A stretch of 64,000 nt of DNA, taken from Seminavis robusta (Eukaryota; Bacillariophyta; Bacillariophyceae; Naviculales; Naviculaceae). Position numbers and translations under genes: made by a program. The notes below the pieces were generated by a model, which worked only from the letters and a program-made list of their open reading frames with translations, was not told the origin of the DNA and ran no database searches. Below, one piece after another: positions 41,990 through 54,777 of the stretch. The stretch is taken from positions 1 through 64,000 of the forward strand of contig CAICTM010000068.1 in assembly GCA_903772945.1 (NCBI GenBank), read 5' to 3'. How positions within the stretch are numbered: the first letter of the stretch is position 1; each line of letters begins with the position of its first letter.

Positions 41990-44900
41990 CTAGACTATTA
42001 ACACCGAGCCCTTACCCTGTGCGGCTTCCTTGAACAGCGCAGTCAGTCTTCCTACCAAGAAACCTTCGGCAGATTGGACCGCACCTGAAAAATCTCTAAC
42101 CCCCATGTTTTTGTCCACCTCAACAGTTGAGATCTCAGCTCGGTCTTCACCGCGACTGTTCTCCGTGGCAATCTCAGCCGATTGAACATCGGACATGACG
42201 CCGACAGTAGTCTCCGCAATGTTGACATTGTCATCCTTCGTAGTGTTTCCCTTGGTTTTTATTCCATCCGTTTCGTCGGTCTTAACGTTGGCGCCCTTAG
42301 GTTCCTGGTGCCCGTTCATGGTGGCAGCGTCTTCCGTAGCGGGACTCTGCAACAAGTGGTTCGATTCCGCCCCACCTGCGGCTCCCTGATCGGATCCCGT
42401 CGCACTCTCAACAGATGCCTGCGCCTTCGTACTTCCTTTCTTTTTCTTCTTCTTTGTTTTCCCCTGCGGTGGTTGATTCGTCGCTACTCCATTTCGTCCC
42501 GCTGCAGTGTCCTTCTTGCTACCAGAGGGAGCATCCCCGCTCTGCGTGCCAGTTTGAAGCCCCGATTCACTCTCATTCATATTCGTCAAAAGTTCTTGCT
42601 CGGCAAGTTCAGCGTGCCATTGCGAGCATTGGTCCGACAATTTTCCATACAAAAGAGCCAGCAGGATCGCAGTGAGACGCGGCTGCCCTGATCCACCGGG
42701 GCACTGCGAAGTTTGTATATGTTTCTCCTGCACCAAAAACGCATTTATCAGTGTCTCATATGAACAATTGCGCATGTCGATGTGCGGGATGCTGACTGAC
42801 TGCCCAATTTGAGGTACGGGGAGGTTGTTGATCCATGATATCACACATATGGGCAATACTGGTTCCGGGGTTTTTTGTTCGTAGCTGTCAGTGACGCAGA
42901 AGCGTAGCTTCCTCAGGAGGTGGATCGAATTCACAGTCATGTAGGCCGCGTGCCTTCTCTGTTCCGACGGAAGTTGCTCTTCTGGAGCTAACATCTGCCG
43001 TGTCTGTTGCTGTTTTATTTGAGTAGACAAAGTCCGGCACTGGTTCTTCAAGTTTTCGTCCTGAAGAGCAAAGCTGATCGGATGATTTTTTGCATTTTCC
43101 GTGTCTGCAAATGGGGCAAATACATCCCCGCCTATTCGTTCTAGGAGACCCATGGACTTTGCACATCGAACCATTTGCTCTTCTTTTCTCGCCGGGATTG
43201 ATTCTATTCGAACGGGCTTTGACAAGTCAATCAACGAACGGAGCAAATCGTCGCCACTCGTATCCAACTTTTGAATGACTTTGTTTTCCCAAGGCTTGCT
43301 ATCGGGGGTGCCTCGTGGAGATGTCTTGTTTCGTTGCGAATTCTTTGCTTTGGTATTGGGGGATCCTTTTCTTGTACTCTCTGCCCGGTTCTGTTTCTTT
43401 GCGAGGCACCGAAAGAACTCTTGCTGTGCAAACCATTTTCGACGAAAAGACACAAAAAGTCCTCGTTCGTGAACGTCTTTCGAGGTCCAATCGGGGTTGC
43501 CAGAAATGGAATGTACAGCAACTGATGGCCAAGCAAACTCCATCAAGCTGCTCGCGTTTACGACGGCATTGATCAACGTTTGTAACACGTTTATCTTCTG
43601 TTCCAGCATCTTGCGGTATATCACCCGATGCTGCTTGCTGACAAACATCGCAGGCACATTTCCCATGTTGTCTGCTATCTCTGCCAACCCATTCTCGAAC
43701 TCTTCCACAATCTGCATAATGTTGAGGAGAGCCCTTGTTACGGCTTCGGTCAAATTATACACTGCGGACTTCCATGACACTGTGGTCCTGACCACATTGT
43801 CACCGTCGCGACTCAACCACAACAGGCCGTCCCATACGACATCCATGACAACCTCATACAAGAGCTGCTCGAGACCAGTTTCCAGTTCTTCATAAGCGGG
43901 ACCAACCCTCAATTCAATCTCCGCGTCGGCTCGATTGTTGGTGGAGTCATCTTGGTTGGATTCCAATTGCTCTTTGTACTTGACAATTTCTTGCTTGATT
44001 TTAACGAGATCGTCTTTCATTGAACCATCCAAGTCACATATTGTGTTGCAGAGTTTGACCAGCTCATCGCCGTCGAGGCTTGTCGTATCGGCCCCCATGA
44101 GGTCGTCCGCAGACAGCGACAGCGGCAACATGACGTTCTTGACAACGTGCTCCACATCCTCGATCGTAATCGCGTCGACAGACGTCGTCGCGTTCTCGTT
44201 TTTTTTGGCATCGGTTGTTGTTGTCGTCTGATCGATGGATGCCGACGACGAGGAGACAAACCGCCATTCCAGCTGCACCCGTTGCTGCCTACTACTAGCA
44301 GTAGCCTTGGCGGGGGGCCACTGTTCCTCCCCTTTTGCATCTGTTTGCTTCCGCTGTTGTTGTTTGTTGTTGTTGTGGGCACGATTGTTGTTGCTGTTGT
44401 CCTCGTGATTGCTCGTAGTAGGCTCTGATGTGATGATCTGAGGGTGAAAGTAGGGTACTCCCTGTATAGAACTGTCTTGTCCCCACGGACCACCGTGATT
44501 CGTGACGCCCTCTTCGAGAGCGACATAGTCAAAGTCGACACTCGGCGAAGGTGGTTCCGTCGTGTTTTGCTGGGGGTTGTGTATCGGAATGGCAAGTCCG
44601 TTGTGATTGTTGTTGTTGTAGGATGGTACGTGGTCTCCAAAATGAAATCCGCCCAAAAAGACTGGTTGCCGAGAATGTTGCTGCAACACTCGATCAATGG
44701 CATGCCGACAGACGGGACAAGTGATTGCCTGGAACGCCGTTTCTACTTCTTGATGTGTAATGCACAATGCCGTTCCGCCTGACGAACGATGTTTCTCGTT
44801 CAAGTATTTCAGAAAGGAATCTAGATTCCGTGGGGACGACGACGCGGAAGACGTCAGCGATGAATGAATGTTGTTGTTTTCGTCGTTCGTCGAAGAGTTG

Positions 44901-45687
44901 ATTTCTTGCTCCAATTCTTCCAGCTGCTGCTGCTGTGCTATAAGCCGGTCTAAATAAGCGTCGACAGGAGTTGTCAGCTCTGACGAGAGCTGGGAGTGGT
45001 TGGGATGGTGCGACGGTTGGGTCACAGTGCTGGTTGTATTGGACGCCGATAGAGTCGACGTTGCACCCGTGCTGCTGTACGATGTTCTTGGTTCTTCTTT
45101 GGATACGACCGACTGAGAGTCTTGTGAAACAGTGGAAGAAATCGCAGCAGTAGAATCGGTTTCATCGGTTTCTTGTTGTACAGTTTTGTTGTTGGTGATG
45201 ATGAGGTTGTTGTTGTTGTTGGGTTGTCTGAGGAGCTTACAGCAGCTTGAGCCACAGCAACTGACTCGGGTGCTTTGCTGCCTTTCTTCTTCTTCTTTTT
45301 CTTCTTCTTCTTGTTGGGTGATGGCCCTACAGCAGCACCAATCGAAGATGCAGCTCCTATTGGATTGGAAGCTTCAGCTGATGCCATGGCCGCTACTTCT
45401 TCCCGTCGTTTCTCCAAGAGATGATTGCGGAGCATTTGGCCCAGGAGACTAGCAGGACGTTGTTGTTGCTGTTGTTGATTCTGCTTCAACAACAACGATC
45501 TATCCACAGTCCAAAGCTCTTGGCACGTGTCATATAGCAAACGACAGCACGGCAGAGAGAGGTTGTGATATTCATCTTTAGGAGGTATTTGTGGGACCAG
45601 CGACGAGGAAGCAGGACCTCCCTTGCCCTGCTTGTTCTTGTTGTTCTTGCCCTTTCTACCGCCAGGACCGCCCCGACGATTGCTCAT
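41990..45687 (-). CDS. Large low-complexity protein with paired-Cys motif, two exons
   Basis: Two minus-strand frames fit one gene: exon 1 is 45687-45241 and exon 2 is 45112-41990, joined by a 128-nt intron with GTAAGC donor and CTCAG acceptor, both in phase 0 (1,189 residues). A nearby CAAG acceptor is possible. The N-terminus is Gly/Lys-rich (MSNRRGGPGGRKGKNNKNKQ), then LPCCRLLYDTCQELW, a poly-Gln run and a Lys run. Exon 2 has a Cys/His segment, LCITHQEVETAFQAI then TCPVCRHAIDRVL, which may bind zinc though it lacks a full RING pattern. A long helical middle follows (VVMDVVWDGLLWLSRDGDNV, YRKMLEQKINVLQTLINAVV), then a Lys-rich and acidic tail. Not recognised; function unknown. Poly-Gln and poly-Lys runs are typical of this organism's large proteins. 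Confidence 0.7.
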
Positions 45688-47232
45688 CTTGCGTGTTGTG
45701 TGTGTATTGATTGATTGATTGATAGATTGACAGCTATCGAGACTACGGCAAAAGACTCCGTACTCGACACACTTTTGGATTGTCGTTCGTTGTTCTTGTC
45801 GCCTCGCCACAACGTTTGCCTCGGCTAACTAGATTCTCACTGTCCTTCCTTCTCAGACTTCCAGTTCGTAGCTGGCTACCACTAGCTAGCAGTCTATATG
45901 CAACAACCAACAAACAGAGCGGTACCTTTACTCCTTGTACCTTTTCGATACGTCGATACACAGAGGATACATGTAAGATGAAGCCTCTCCCTCTAATAAC
46001 GCTGGAGCAGGTGGCACGCACCGCCGCGCCGCTAACCCTAAGCCTAACAGCGATGACCCTTCCCAGCCACTCAGCCTCTCACGAGGTGTTCTGGGAGTGA
46101 AAAAATCGAAAGCATCCTCGAGGTTCATGGTGGCTGGCCACTGGCAACTAGTCTACGTACAAATCTACGGTACCTGAAGTAGGCTGGATCTAGATTGGCT
46201 AAAGGTATCTAGCTAAGTACCGTAGGCTTCTGTTTTGGATGCTGCGACCTTCAGGAAGACAGATGCCTGAGGCTTGGATGTACTAACTACAAATCTTGAA
46301 GCAACAAGACGTATGGAAAGCAACGCAGGCAGCCTGCTATGTACCACAAAAGCTGCTTGTTAGTCCCAGCACACGCCGCGGCCAGTTGCTGCTGTAGTAA
46401 TCGTGATCAACTACGGGGCATGTAGGTTTTGTCCATTGCACATTTCATTAGCTACAATGTTCGAGACAGCCTCCCGCATGGCTTCAAGCTCGAGGGAGAG
46501 GAGGAAGACATGCGTCGAAGGTCAGAGCTAGCTAGCTACCACCTCCTCTCGTGTGAGGGCTGCGTGTACCTATCCAGTGCTACTGCCAGTAGTAGCTTGC
46601 GTGCTGGTACCGCCGGTGAGTCCATTTCGCAACGGCCAAAGATCACCACATTATTATTGCTATTATTTTGTGCACCTTGTGGTAAAACTTTGGTAATAAT
46701 TGGAAAAACTCTTTCTGGGAAATCTAGGAAAAGATTTAGTGGTATGTTGAGTCACACTTGGAGCTGTCAAAGTCTCAGATAATGACTGTTACTAGGAAGA
46801 CTCTGTCTGAGACTTGCAGACACCTGTGGACAGGTCAGGGGCTGGATGGGGTAGGTGGAGCTTTATGTTACATCAAATCTCTATATCCCCCTGAATGGTT
46901 CAGACACAGATGATGCAGACTTCAGGTTTGAAACTGCCCAGGCAATGATAGCAGCGCTACGCTACGCGTACAGCCAAAAGTACAGTAGTAGAAAAGCGGA
47001 AGCTGGCCATTCCTGTGGATATGCTGTACTAGTATTGGAATCAACAAGGAGATGCATGCCTACCCTAGCTACGGTAGCCTAGCTAGCGAAGCAGTGGAAG
47101 ATGAGCAGCCAGCGATTAATTTGGCTGCCTTGGGATAAACTGAATGGAATTTAAACTACTTGTTTCAATACCCCACTTTGATAACCAAAAAAGCGAACAA
47201 GCAACAATAAATCAAAGCGCAGTGCTAGCTAG
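45688..47232. other. Intergenic region
   Basis: No gene is supported. A minus-strand frame at 45928-46128 (MNLEDAFDFFTPRTPRERL) has a good start context but no family match. Two telomere-like units (CTAACCCTAAGCCTAAC) stand at about 46031-46047. CTAGCTAG motifs occur near 46530, 47079 and 47225. Confidence 0.45.
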
Positions 47233-50200
47233 CTAGGTCGCTTTCTTCCTCCCAAGAGATCGAAATGCCTTGAAAACCGAGTTGACCTTGCTGCCACCAG
47301 AGTTGCCGTTCGTGGAAACACTGTTGGAGCTGCTACGGGGGTCTCTGGAACCATCGCTGGCCTGTCGAATGATGGGTTGGCTCAGTGGCCTCTGTGCTTG
47401 TGGGGTGTGCCTGAAATCGGTGACCACAACCGGAGTTTCGGATTTGGACCGAGATACCTTGCGTTCGTCGGGAGGAGCCTCTCGTGGGCTACGTACATTG
47501 ACCGGAGTATCAGCCTCTTTTGCCGTATTTGCATTCGGAGACGCCGCCATTTGTTGGCCTCGAATGGTCAAGATCTTTTGTCGAGTCGCCATCGTACGTG
47601 GGTCGTTGGCCCCATGTGCGGTTCGTTGCAACTCGTAAATGCGCCGAAGCATCTACAAACAGCGAACAAGGCAGAATGTAAGACGACTTGACACCACAAG
47701 AGGAAACAGACAGCAGAGAACACTGGCACACAGGCATACCTTGATTGCTTTTTGGGTTCTGCCTTCGAGAAGGTTGGCAACAGCCAAGTGGTCCATTGTA
47801 GACACCAGAGTTACATGGGCCCCATTAAGGAGGAGGCGTTGTTCCTATATTTGTCATCATGGCAGCAAACAATGAGTCACACTGATTCCGTCGCAGTAGG
47901 GCAAGGCGCAGGGCACAATCGAGGCTTCGATCTCAACGACTTACTCGCAAGGCAGACTCCAGCGCCACAATCCCACTGGAAACATCCTTTAACACGAGCG
48001 CCAAGAATCCAATGTTCCCTCGAGTAATCGAGATGTTCAAGGTGGCCGAGTGTGCAGAGTACATGGAACCTCCGTACAGCGTCGAATTGAGAACCGCCAG
48101 TTGAACGTCCAAGGCTTCTCTGAAAAGCTTCATGGCCTTCGAAGGCTGACCACACATGTACGATAGGCATCCAAGATTGTTGAGAATCTCACCGAGTTGG
48201 CAGTAGTCGTTTGTTGTCTTTGCTTTGCTGCCGGCTAGGGCGAGTGCCAGTTCCAAGCTGGTATGCGCATCTGCGAAATTGTCCATTGCAAAGCGGCAAG
48301 TCGCCAAGCGAACTAGAGATGTCTGACAGAAAGAGAATGACATGGTTGGCATGAGAACCTTTCCAACAAAAGGCCATCGGCCCTTACAACCAATGAAAAC
48401 TTACAACTGTATCAGAATGTCCTTCTCCGAGGCACGCCCGTCGATTGTCCACAGCTCGCTTGAAGAACGAGAACGCATCTTCGTAGTCTCCCTTCAGCAA
48501 GTGAATGACCCCAAGGTTGTGCAAAGATGCACCAATGTATGGCTTGAAGTTGGACAGCTCCATCGTAACATCCTCTGAGGAGAACTCGTCCCGTTTTGCA
48601 AGAACCTGCTCGAAGAATGAGTAATAATTGAAAATAATGTCCTCGTACAGTTCCAGCGCTTGCTCAAACTCGTCCAGGTCCATGTGCCCCAACGCTTTTG
48701 CTTGAATCGAAGCCACGTTGTGAATGCCTCCCACTACACGAACATCATCTACGTCCACCGGTAGAGACCGTCGGCTATCACGAACGGAGCCATCTTGGTT
48801 AACAGCGGCCCGACCTCCATCCGTGAACATAGTTCGTCGCATTTCACGCCCTCTCAAAATGGCTTCCCGGACACGCCACGCCCAAGAATCAGGCTTTTCC
48901 ATCGATGCATAAAATGAGTTGTCGCAGAGCAACGACAACATTACATCACCCTTGGAAATACCCGTTTCGTTGTCAATGCTCTCTACCATTGTCGGTTTGA
49001 TGCTTGACAGCTTATGCGATCCACTGGAGATGTTCAATTTCGAAGCGGAAGTAGGTTTGCTCTGGCTTGAGCGATCAGGAGTTGCGCCTCGGCTTGGATG
49101 CTCCCAACTGAAAGCCTCTGACAACATACTTGGTTGATCGTCGGAAATTGGAAGATCCCGAGGTACATTTGAAGCAAAGAGCCCTCCACGACCATCGTCC
49201 TTGGAATCCGACGTGAGCATGCTGGCATTCGTTCGTTTCGGAAGTGATATTCCAGGATATTCGTTGGCAACAAACGCAAGCCCTAAATCCTTTCGCACAT
49301 GGTTAAACTTCGCCGGTGACGGGTCGTCAATAGAGCCGCTCTTGTCTGTGGACGTATTTGGGCTGAGAGTCAAAAGTCGCTCGGACAGTTGCTTGGCAAA
49401 GAGAGCCCGTTCATGATGCTCAACTGCATGTAGCTGCCGATCTTCCTCGTCATGCTGATCATGGTACTCGTATTCCGTGTTTCTCTCGCATGTCAACAAC
49501 CCTGCAACGTTTTGGGCCGTGGTGCTGTTTGGATGAGAGTCTTGCAGAGGAGGATGATTCAAATCTGGCATTTGTAAGCAAGCCCCAAGTGTCATTTCTT
49601 CCATAAAGTTGTCATAGGATTCATTCTTGGTCTTGTCTGTGGAAGAAGGGACGGGAACTGTTTGCTTATTTGGTGTGGAATCTGCGGCAGTGTTATTTGC
49701 AGTAGCAGCAACAGCTTCGTTGAGTTCCCGCGGTATGGGGGATCGCGACGGGGGTGATACTGACACGCCAGGAGATACCATTGTGCCCTTACCGAATTCA
49801 GGGGAAACGTGCTGTTTCCCTGCTGCAGCTGCAAGCCCAGAAACTTCCTCCATGGACAAGTTCCTGAGCGACGCTGTAATCGCTGTCTGATACTCTTCGA
49901 CTAACTGACTCACACTAGTCGGCCAATCGTCACCAGGTGCTGGCGAAGTGCTGTATGCGGCATTGGATGCCGCAAGGTCACGAGCCACTTCCTCGGCAAT
50001 TTCTGCAGATGATTCACCACCACCCAGGGACTCCTCCATCATGGCGGCAATCCGATGAAGAGTCGGTGGAAATGGAATATTCGCCTCGGCTTCTCTGCTG
50101 CTGCGATGTTGTTTGGAAGCATTATTAGAAACTCTTGAAGCAGAGCCCACAGCACGAGTTGCTCCTTCCACGCGACCCGCACTGCTAATGCTGCGTTTCG

Positions 50201-51857
50201 TAGTGGAAGAAGGACGACTCAGACTCTGCTGTTCTCTCTCTCGCTTGTTCATGACCTGACGAGCCCTTTGTTTGGGATCAAAAGGCGGTACCGAAGTAGG
50301 TGATTTGGATTGACGTTCCGATATCAAGGAGCGTGCTCTTGCCAATTTTGCACTGGCACGTTGACGACTGAACAGAACATCAATGTTTTCGTCATCGTCG
50401 TTCCTGTAAGTCTGCTTGCGTACTGACCGAGGCGACAGGTTGCCAGCATTAGGTGTGCAGTCACTGTCATGAGACGGGCTTACGGGAGGATACCGTTGTT
50501 CAGGCGGATATTGTGGTGATTGTTGTTTGGGAGAAGCTGGTCCCACCAAGAAATTGGTGAGATCGTCCGTGACTTGGGTAAATGCCTTGCTCGTCCCTGA
50601 CATGACCTGGGCAAAGGATCCATTATTTCCTTCCTGTTCAAAGCTGGATGCCAAGGCATCAAATGCATTGGTGGGTGAGGATACACCTGCCAGATAGTAA
50701 TCCGTGTTGTCTTTGGGTCGTCGTCGTCTCGCAGCTGGTGGCAAGGATGAGGCCGTAGTGTCCAGTGTGGTATTGTTGATGCTACTGTGAGTGGTATTGT
50801 TGATACTGCTGGCAGTGCTACTACTGGCAATTGCCGATCCATCGTAGTAATAGGATGAAGTTCCCGAGTCCATGGACGCATTCCTCCTTGCGCCTGGTGA
50901 AAGAGAAGGTGGTTCTCCGTCAATCTCAATCATGGGATCTGGTCTGTCATGAAAGGATTCTTCTTCTTGGACAAACCTCTGCTGCGACCGTTGACTGGTT
51001 TGTCTCCGTTGCTCTAGCATGAGTTGTACACGTCGTTCCATTTCCTGAACTTCTCGTTCGGCGGTTCTGAGAGCCTTTTTCATGGGAGTCTTTTCTTCTT
51101 CGTCTTGGATAATATCGTCATCCCCGCTGCGTGTGCATTCAATAAAGTCGCTCGCTTCGCTCTGCACTTCTTCATGCTCCGACAAGGGCGAGGATTGTTG
51201 CTGTTTCCAGTTGTTGCCGGTGGGTCGTTCATCCATGGGGACACTTTCATCCTCCGAGACGGCATGAGGGACGACGCGAGGATAGGAAGCCAAAAACTCG
51301 GGTGTCTTGGCGAATCCACGGGTGTAAATAGGTAAGCGTGGTGCATCATCCACCTTCTTTTCCTCCTTGTTAGCAGCGTCGGCGTCATCCTCTTCATCTC
51401 TGTAAGCATCAATGTCATCCACGGGTTCCAACACATGACTCTTTCCTGTCATGGTAGCAGCAGCAGGACTGACAATGGCTGGTTTCGTACTAGTTGTTGT
51501 GGGTGTCTTGACATAGAGACGAGGATTTCCCAACAAGGGATCTGGTTTGTCTTTTCTGGTATGATTTCCTTCATCAAACGGCACATCCACCATTCGAATG
51601 GGATGCTTCTGCCGAGACGCGGGTGTATCCAAGAGCTCTTGTATTTCTTGGGGTGAAATCTCCTCTTCCTCCTCGTCCTCGTCATCATCGTAGCTGGGTC
51701 CACGAAAAGGAGAATTGGGAGCCGTGGACAATGGAGAGCAAATGGGCAAATCATGATCATGCCCCGGGCTGGTCTGAGTGGAACTCACCAACACCACATT
51801 GGGAGGATGAATGCTATCGTATCCCTCCCCCTTGCCACAGAATGCATCCGCCATCAT
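47233..51857 (-). CDS. Kinesin light chain-like TPR protein, four exons
   Basis: Exons, in transcript order, are 51857-48405, 48322-47945, 47844-47740 and 47652-47233, giving 1,451 residues. Introns of 82, 100 and 87 nt all start with GTAAGT or GTATGC and are in phase 0. The first 1,050 residues are acidic and disordered, with a short coiled coil (TAEREVQEMERRVQLMLEQ). TPR units follow across the splice junctions: FEQALELYEDIIFNYYSFFE, ASLHNLGVIHLLKGDYEDAF then FFKRAVDNRRACLGEGH, LATCRFAMDNFADAHTSLEL, LNNLGCLSYMCGQPSKAMKL and FREALDVQLAVL, NLLEGRTQKAIKMLRRIYEL then QRTAHGANDPRTMATRQ. The H-G-x-x-D/H-P-x-T pattern is kinesin-light-chain type. A Ser-rich basic tail ends it. A cargo- or partner-binding adaptor is likely; the partner is unknown. 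Confidence 0.85.
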
Positions 51858-53199
51858 CTTTCTTCTAGCTAGTTGTTGTCGTTGCTGTTGTGGTGGTGGT
51901 GCAATGAATGATATCAGGTTTCAGCAAGGATAACAAGAGATCACCAACGGTAAAAACAGAGGTGCTCTAGACCAGCCAGCGTGTGATTGGCACCGTCGTC
52001 ACAATCTTACAATGCAGAGGAGCAAGCACGGAAGCAACCAAGATGGACTCGTCTCGTCTCCGTGAAGCTGCTATCTCTCCTGCCACTTCCCAAGACACAA
52101 AACTTTTTCTTCGGAACGTCAACTACGACAAAAGACAAGCCACTCCACAGCAACAGTTAAACTAACAGCTTGATGCCATCACTCAACCGGCCTTGAACGA
52201 CGATGGGTGTCGGATGGTGCAGTCACTCCGGCCTCGTGCCGTTGAGCGAGGCCGGCAACGAGGCCAGCGCATTGGATGATGGAGTCCCGTTTGCCTCACA
52301 TTTTTGATTTGGCCCTTCCTGCTGTGCTTTCTTGGGTTTGAAAAGGAGCATGAATTTGCCGCATGCGGACGGAACTATAGTTTTGGTTGGTTTCTGTACG
52401 ATACGCTGTAGTTTGTTCCTGAAATCCAAACCCATTCATTAAGATTGACTTAAAAAGTCATTGGTTTGAAAGGGGCTTCTTTGGCTTGCCACCACACTGC
52501 AGTACTCAGTATTTGGAGTTGCATCTGCTACCCGTATGATATCTGCCTGTCCCGGCCAAGACCATTACACATTTTGGCTTCCTCCAGTCTGTTACGCTCT
52601 TTTCTGGTAGCTGAAAAAAATTTCTGGTTGTCTAGATAGAGTAGCTAGTACAGTATGTATGTGAGAGATTGGAGTCTCCGTTGCCGTCCCCTGCCCGGAA
52701 CACAGTCTCCGTCAAATTGGGCGATGGTTGTGTGTCCCAGTATGGCATAATATCCTTCTGTAGCTCTAAGGACTTCTTCGAGACATGGATACTATATCGC
52801 TACAATATTATTGATATTCCTCTCACTTTTCCGAGTCGCGTCTTCACGAAGTGAATTCTAATTCCGTTCAGCAAGAGATAGTTTGATCAAAAAGGATCTC
52901 CTATCCATGGCAACAGTGAATCATTTCCTTCCCTCCAAAGATTCCATTCAGGCGGATATGAATGGTGAAATCTTCCCCGACAAGAAGCGCTTCCATCAAA
53001 ATCTTGATGCGGTTCTCGAAAAATGAGCTCTTTCTATATAAGTGACAAGTGTGGGCATCTTAGAAATTGCGAGAAGACTAAAGCCTGGATGTGACGTACA
53101 GAGCTAGCTGGCGTGAATGGACCAGGCATTACGAAAGTCAATTGCCATATTGGGAGCAAGATTCCTGCGGGAAAACGGTCTCTCGCTGGGATTGGCCTG
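51858..53199. other. Intergenic region
   Basis: A CTAGCTAG motif lies about 10 nt before the start codon at 51857. The rest shows no supported gene. A minus-strand frame at 52223-52435 is basic and unrecognised. Confidence 0.5.
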
Positions 53200-53625
53200 A
53201 GTGTCAGTCAGATTTTGCCTTCAGCATGCCTTCGATCCTGTCCCTCTGATTCCAACAGCACCAAGATTGACGAATGGTTGGACTATTTGGTAGAGAACAA
53301 TACCAATCAATCTGGTGGCTCCAATCATGCAACGTTTGGTGGAGGGTGCTCCCGGAACGGATTTGCTGATTTCTCCATGTTACTATGCCCAAGCAGCATC
53401 TGACCGTGGATTGGGTGTCATTTCCTGGACTTTGGAACGGGGTAGGTCCACGTGTTGGTGGTTGGTACTATGGCAGCACGTGGCGGGTTGGTGGAGGGAG
53501 ATCGTTTCAGTTTGTCGCATGTCTTGGCTGTATGAAGACGTTGGAATTTTGGTTTTGCTCGGGCTGGCCAGTACCGTTCTTGCCAACTCCATGGGCATTG
53601 GGTTACGCAGTCTCCAGGCAACATC
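53200..53625 (+). pseudogene. Glycerophosphodiester phosphodiesterase relic, C-terminal part
   Basis: Pieces in different plus-strand frames follow the order of a long GDPD C-terminus: KIDEWLDYLVENN, NLVAPIMQRLVEGAPGTDLL, YYAQAASDRGLGVISWTLERG, then VGGWYYGSTW, and at the end YEDVGILVLLGL and ANSMGIGL. In intact family members these read as VAPP-x-W, WTLERSG, GGWYYQ, DVGI-x-G-x-F-S-D-W and NCMGL. At least two frame changes interrupt the piece, and the FSDWP segment is altered. GDPD enzymes hydrolyse glycerophosphodiesters to glycerol-3-phosphate and an alcohol. Confidence 0.7.
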
Positions 53626-53749
53626 AAGTTATTAAGCAAATAAAGCGAGCTATATCGGTGATTCAAGCTTTTGCTTTCACTCATCCGAATCTTTATAAAC
53701 GTTGGCCCCTCCTACAGAACTGTTTACCAACGAACTGAAACCATTTCTG

Positions 53750-54180
53750 TCTCTCCTGACTGGTCGCTTCCGCGGTGCCTAAATGCAGCCCCCCCTGTTA
53801 CACCCGTGAAAGCTACAGGCAGGTGTGCTGCCTTTCAGGGAGCCGGTATCATTGAGTGTGATGTTACCTTCACAAAGGACCGTCAGCTCAGTTGTCGCCA
53901 TGCCCAGCGTGGTTTACAAACAAACATCCACGCCGAGATTTTGTTACCATTCCCGAATCTTATTGCCAAGTCCATCATACAGTGGCCCCCCATGCCAGGA
54001 GAGCACCCTCGTGCTGTCTTCAGCAAAGCTTTGCCGTGTGATGCATCAGAGGATTGGGACCTTGAATTTCTTTACTCTAGCGCCTTTAGTACCGTTCAAG
54101 GGCCCCCTAATGTACTTGGTATTGATCTGTCTCGGTTTCTTTAGGGGCCTGTGTTTTGCATATCAGTTCGCATCCTTGTC
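53750..54180 (+). pseudogene. Glycerophosphodiester phosphodiesterase relic, N-terminal part
   Basis: This stretch carries GAGIIECDVTFTKDRQLSCR followed by HAQRGLQTNI, the conserved E-C-D-V-T-x-T-K-D and C-R-H-x-Q block of the GDPD catalytic domain, then a diverged middle (LLPFPNLIAKSIIQW). It comes after the C-terminal relic on the same strand, the reverse of gene order, so the locus has been rearranged or holds remains of two tandem copies. The frame is open from about 53671 to 54144 but lacks the rest of the catalytic domain. Confidence 0.65.
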
Positions 54181-54777
54181 GAGCTTGATGGTCCATTTAG
54201 AGAGGACCCGAAGATTTCTGACAGAGAAGGCCAGAGCCGCAGGAGAGGACATCGTCCTTGCAGTCTGGCATGTTGATGGAAAGGAGGTAGCTGAACGGCT
54301 GCGGGATAAGTCTCTCGGTCGAAGGCCTCTGCAAGGCAACACCAGCTCTAAGGAAACAGATCCCCTAGTAATTACACAATAGCTTTGGAGACAGCAGGAT
54401 CGCCAGAAAGAGCAGCCCAGCCTGGTCTGAGGTCTGAGGGGCCCAGCAAAGGAGTCCTCAAGGCGCAGTCTCCACGGTTTTCCCCTAGAAAATTAGCTTG
54501 CAAGATTCCCAGTAGAGACTACTAGCTACGCACTAGTAGACAAAGAGGGAGCAGCTAGCTATAGTAAAAACCATAAAGCTAAACTGTTGCTTCGGGCTTG
54601 GGTTACTAAACCAACGGAATGTCAATCATAGAAATCTTGGTCTAGATGCTGTTCGTCCTGCTCCTCAGGCTGTGACGGCAGCACAAAGCACTTGACATGT
54701 GCTCTATCTCCAGCTTCATATATTTTGCCAGAATCACAACTTTTGACATCAGGGTTTCTTAGCAATGCCTTTTCCGC
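54181..54777. other. Region after the GDPD relics
   Basis: A basic plus-strand frame (RTRRFLTEKARAAGEDIVLAV) ends at 54382. It is not recognised and is probably also debris. No other feature. Confidence 0.4.

Noticed and set aside
46031-46047. Telomere-like CCCTAA units
   Set aside because: Only about two imperfect units; too short for an interstitial telomere.
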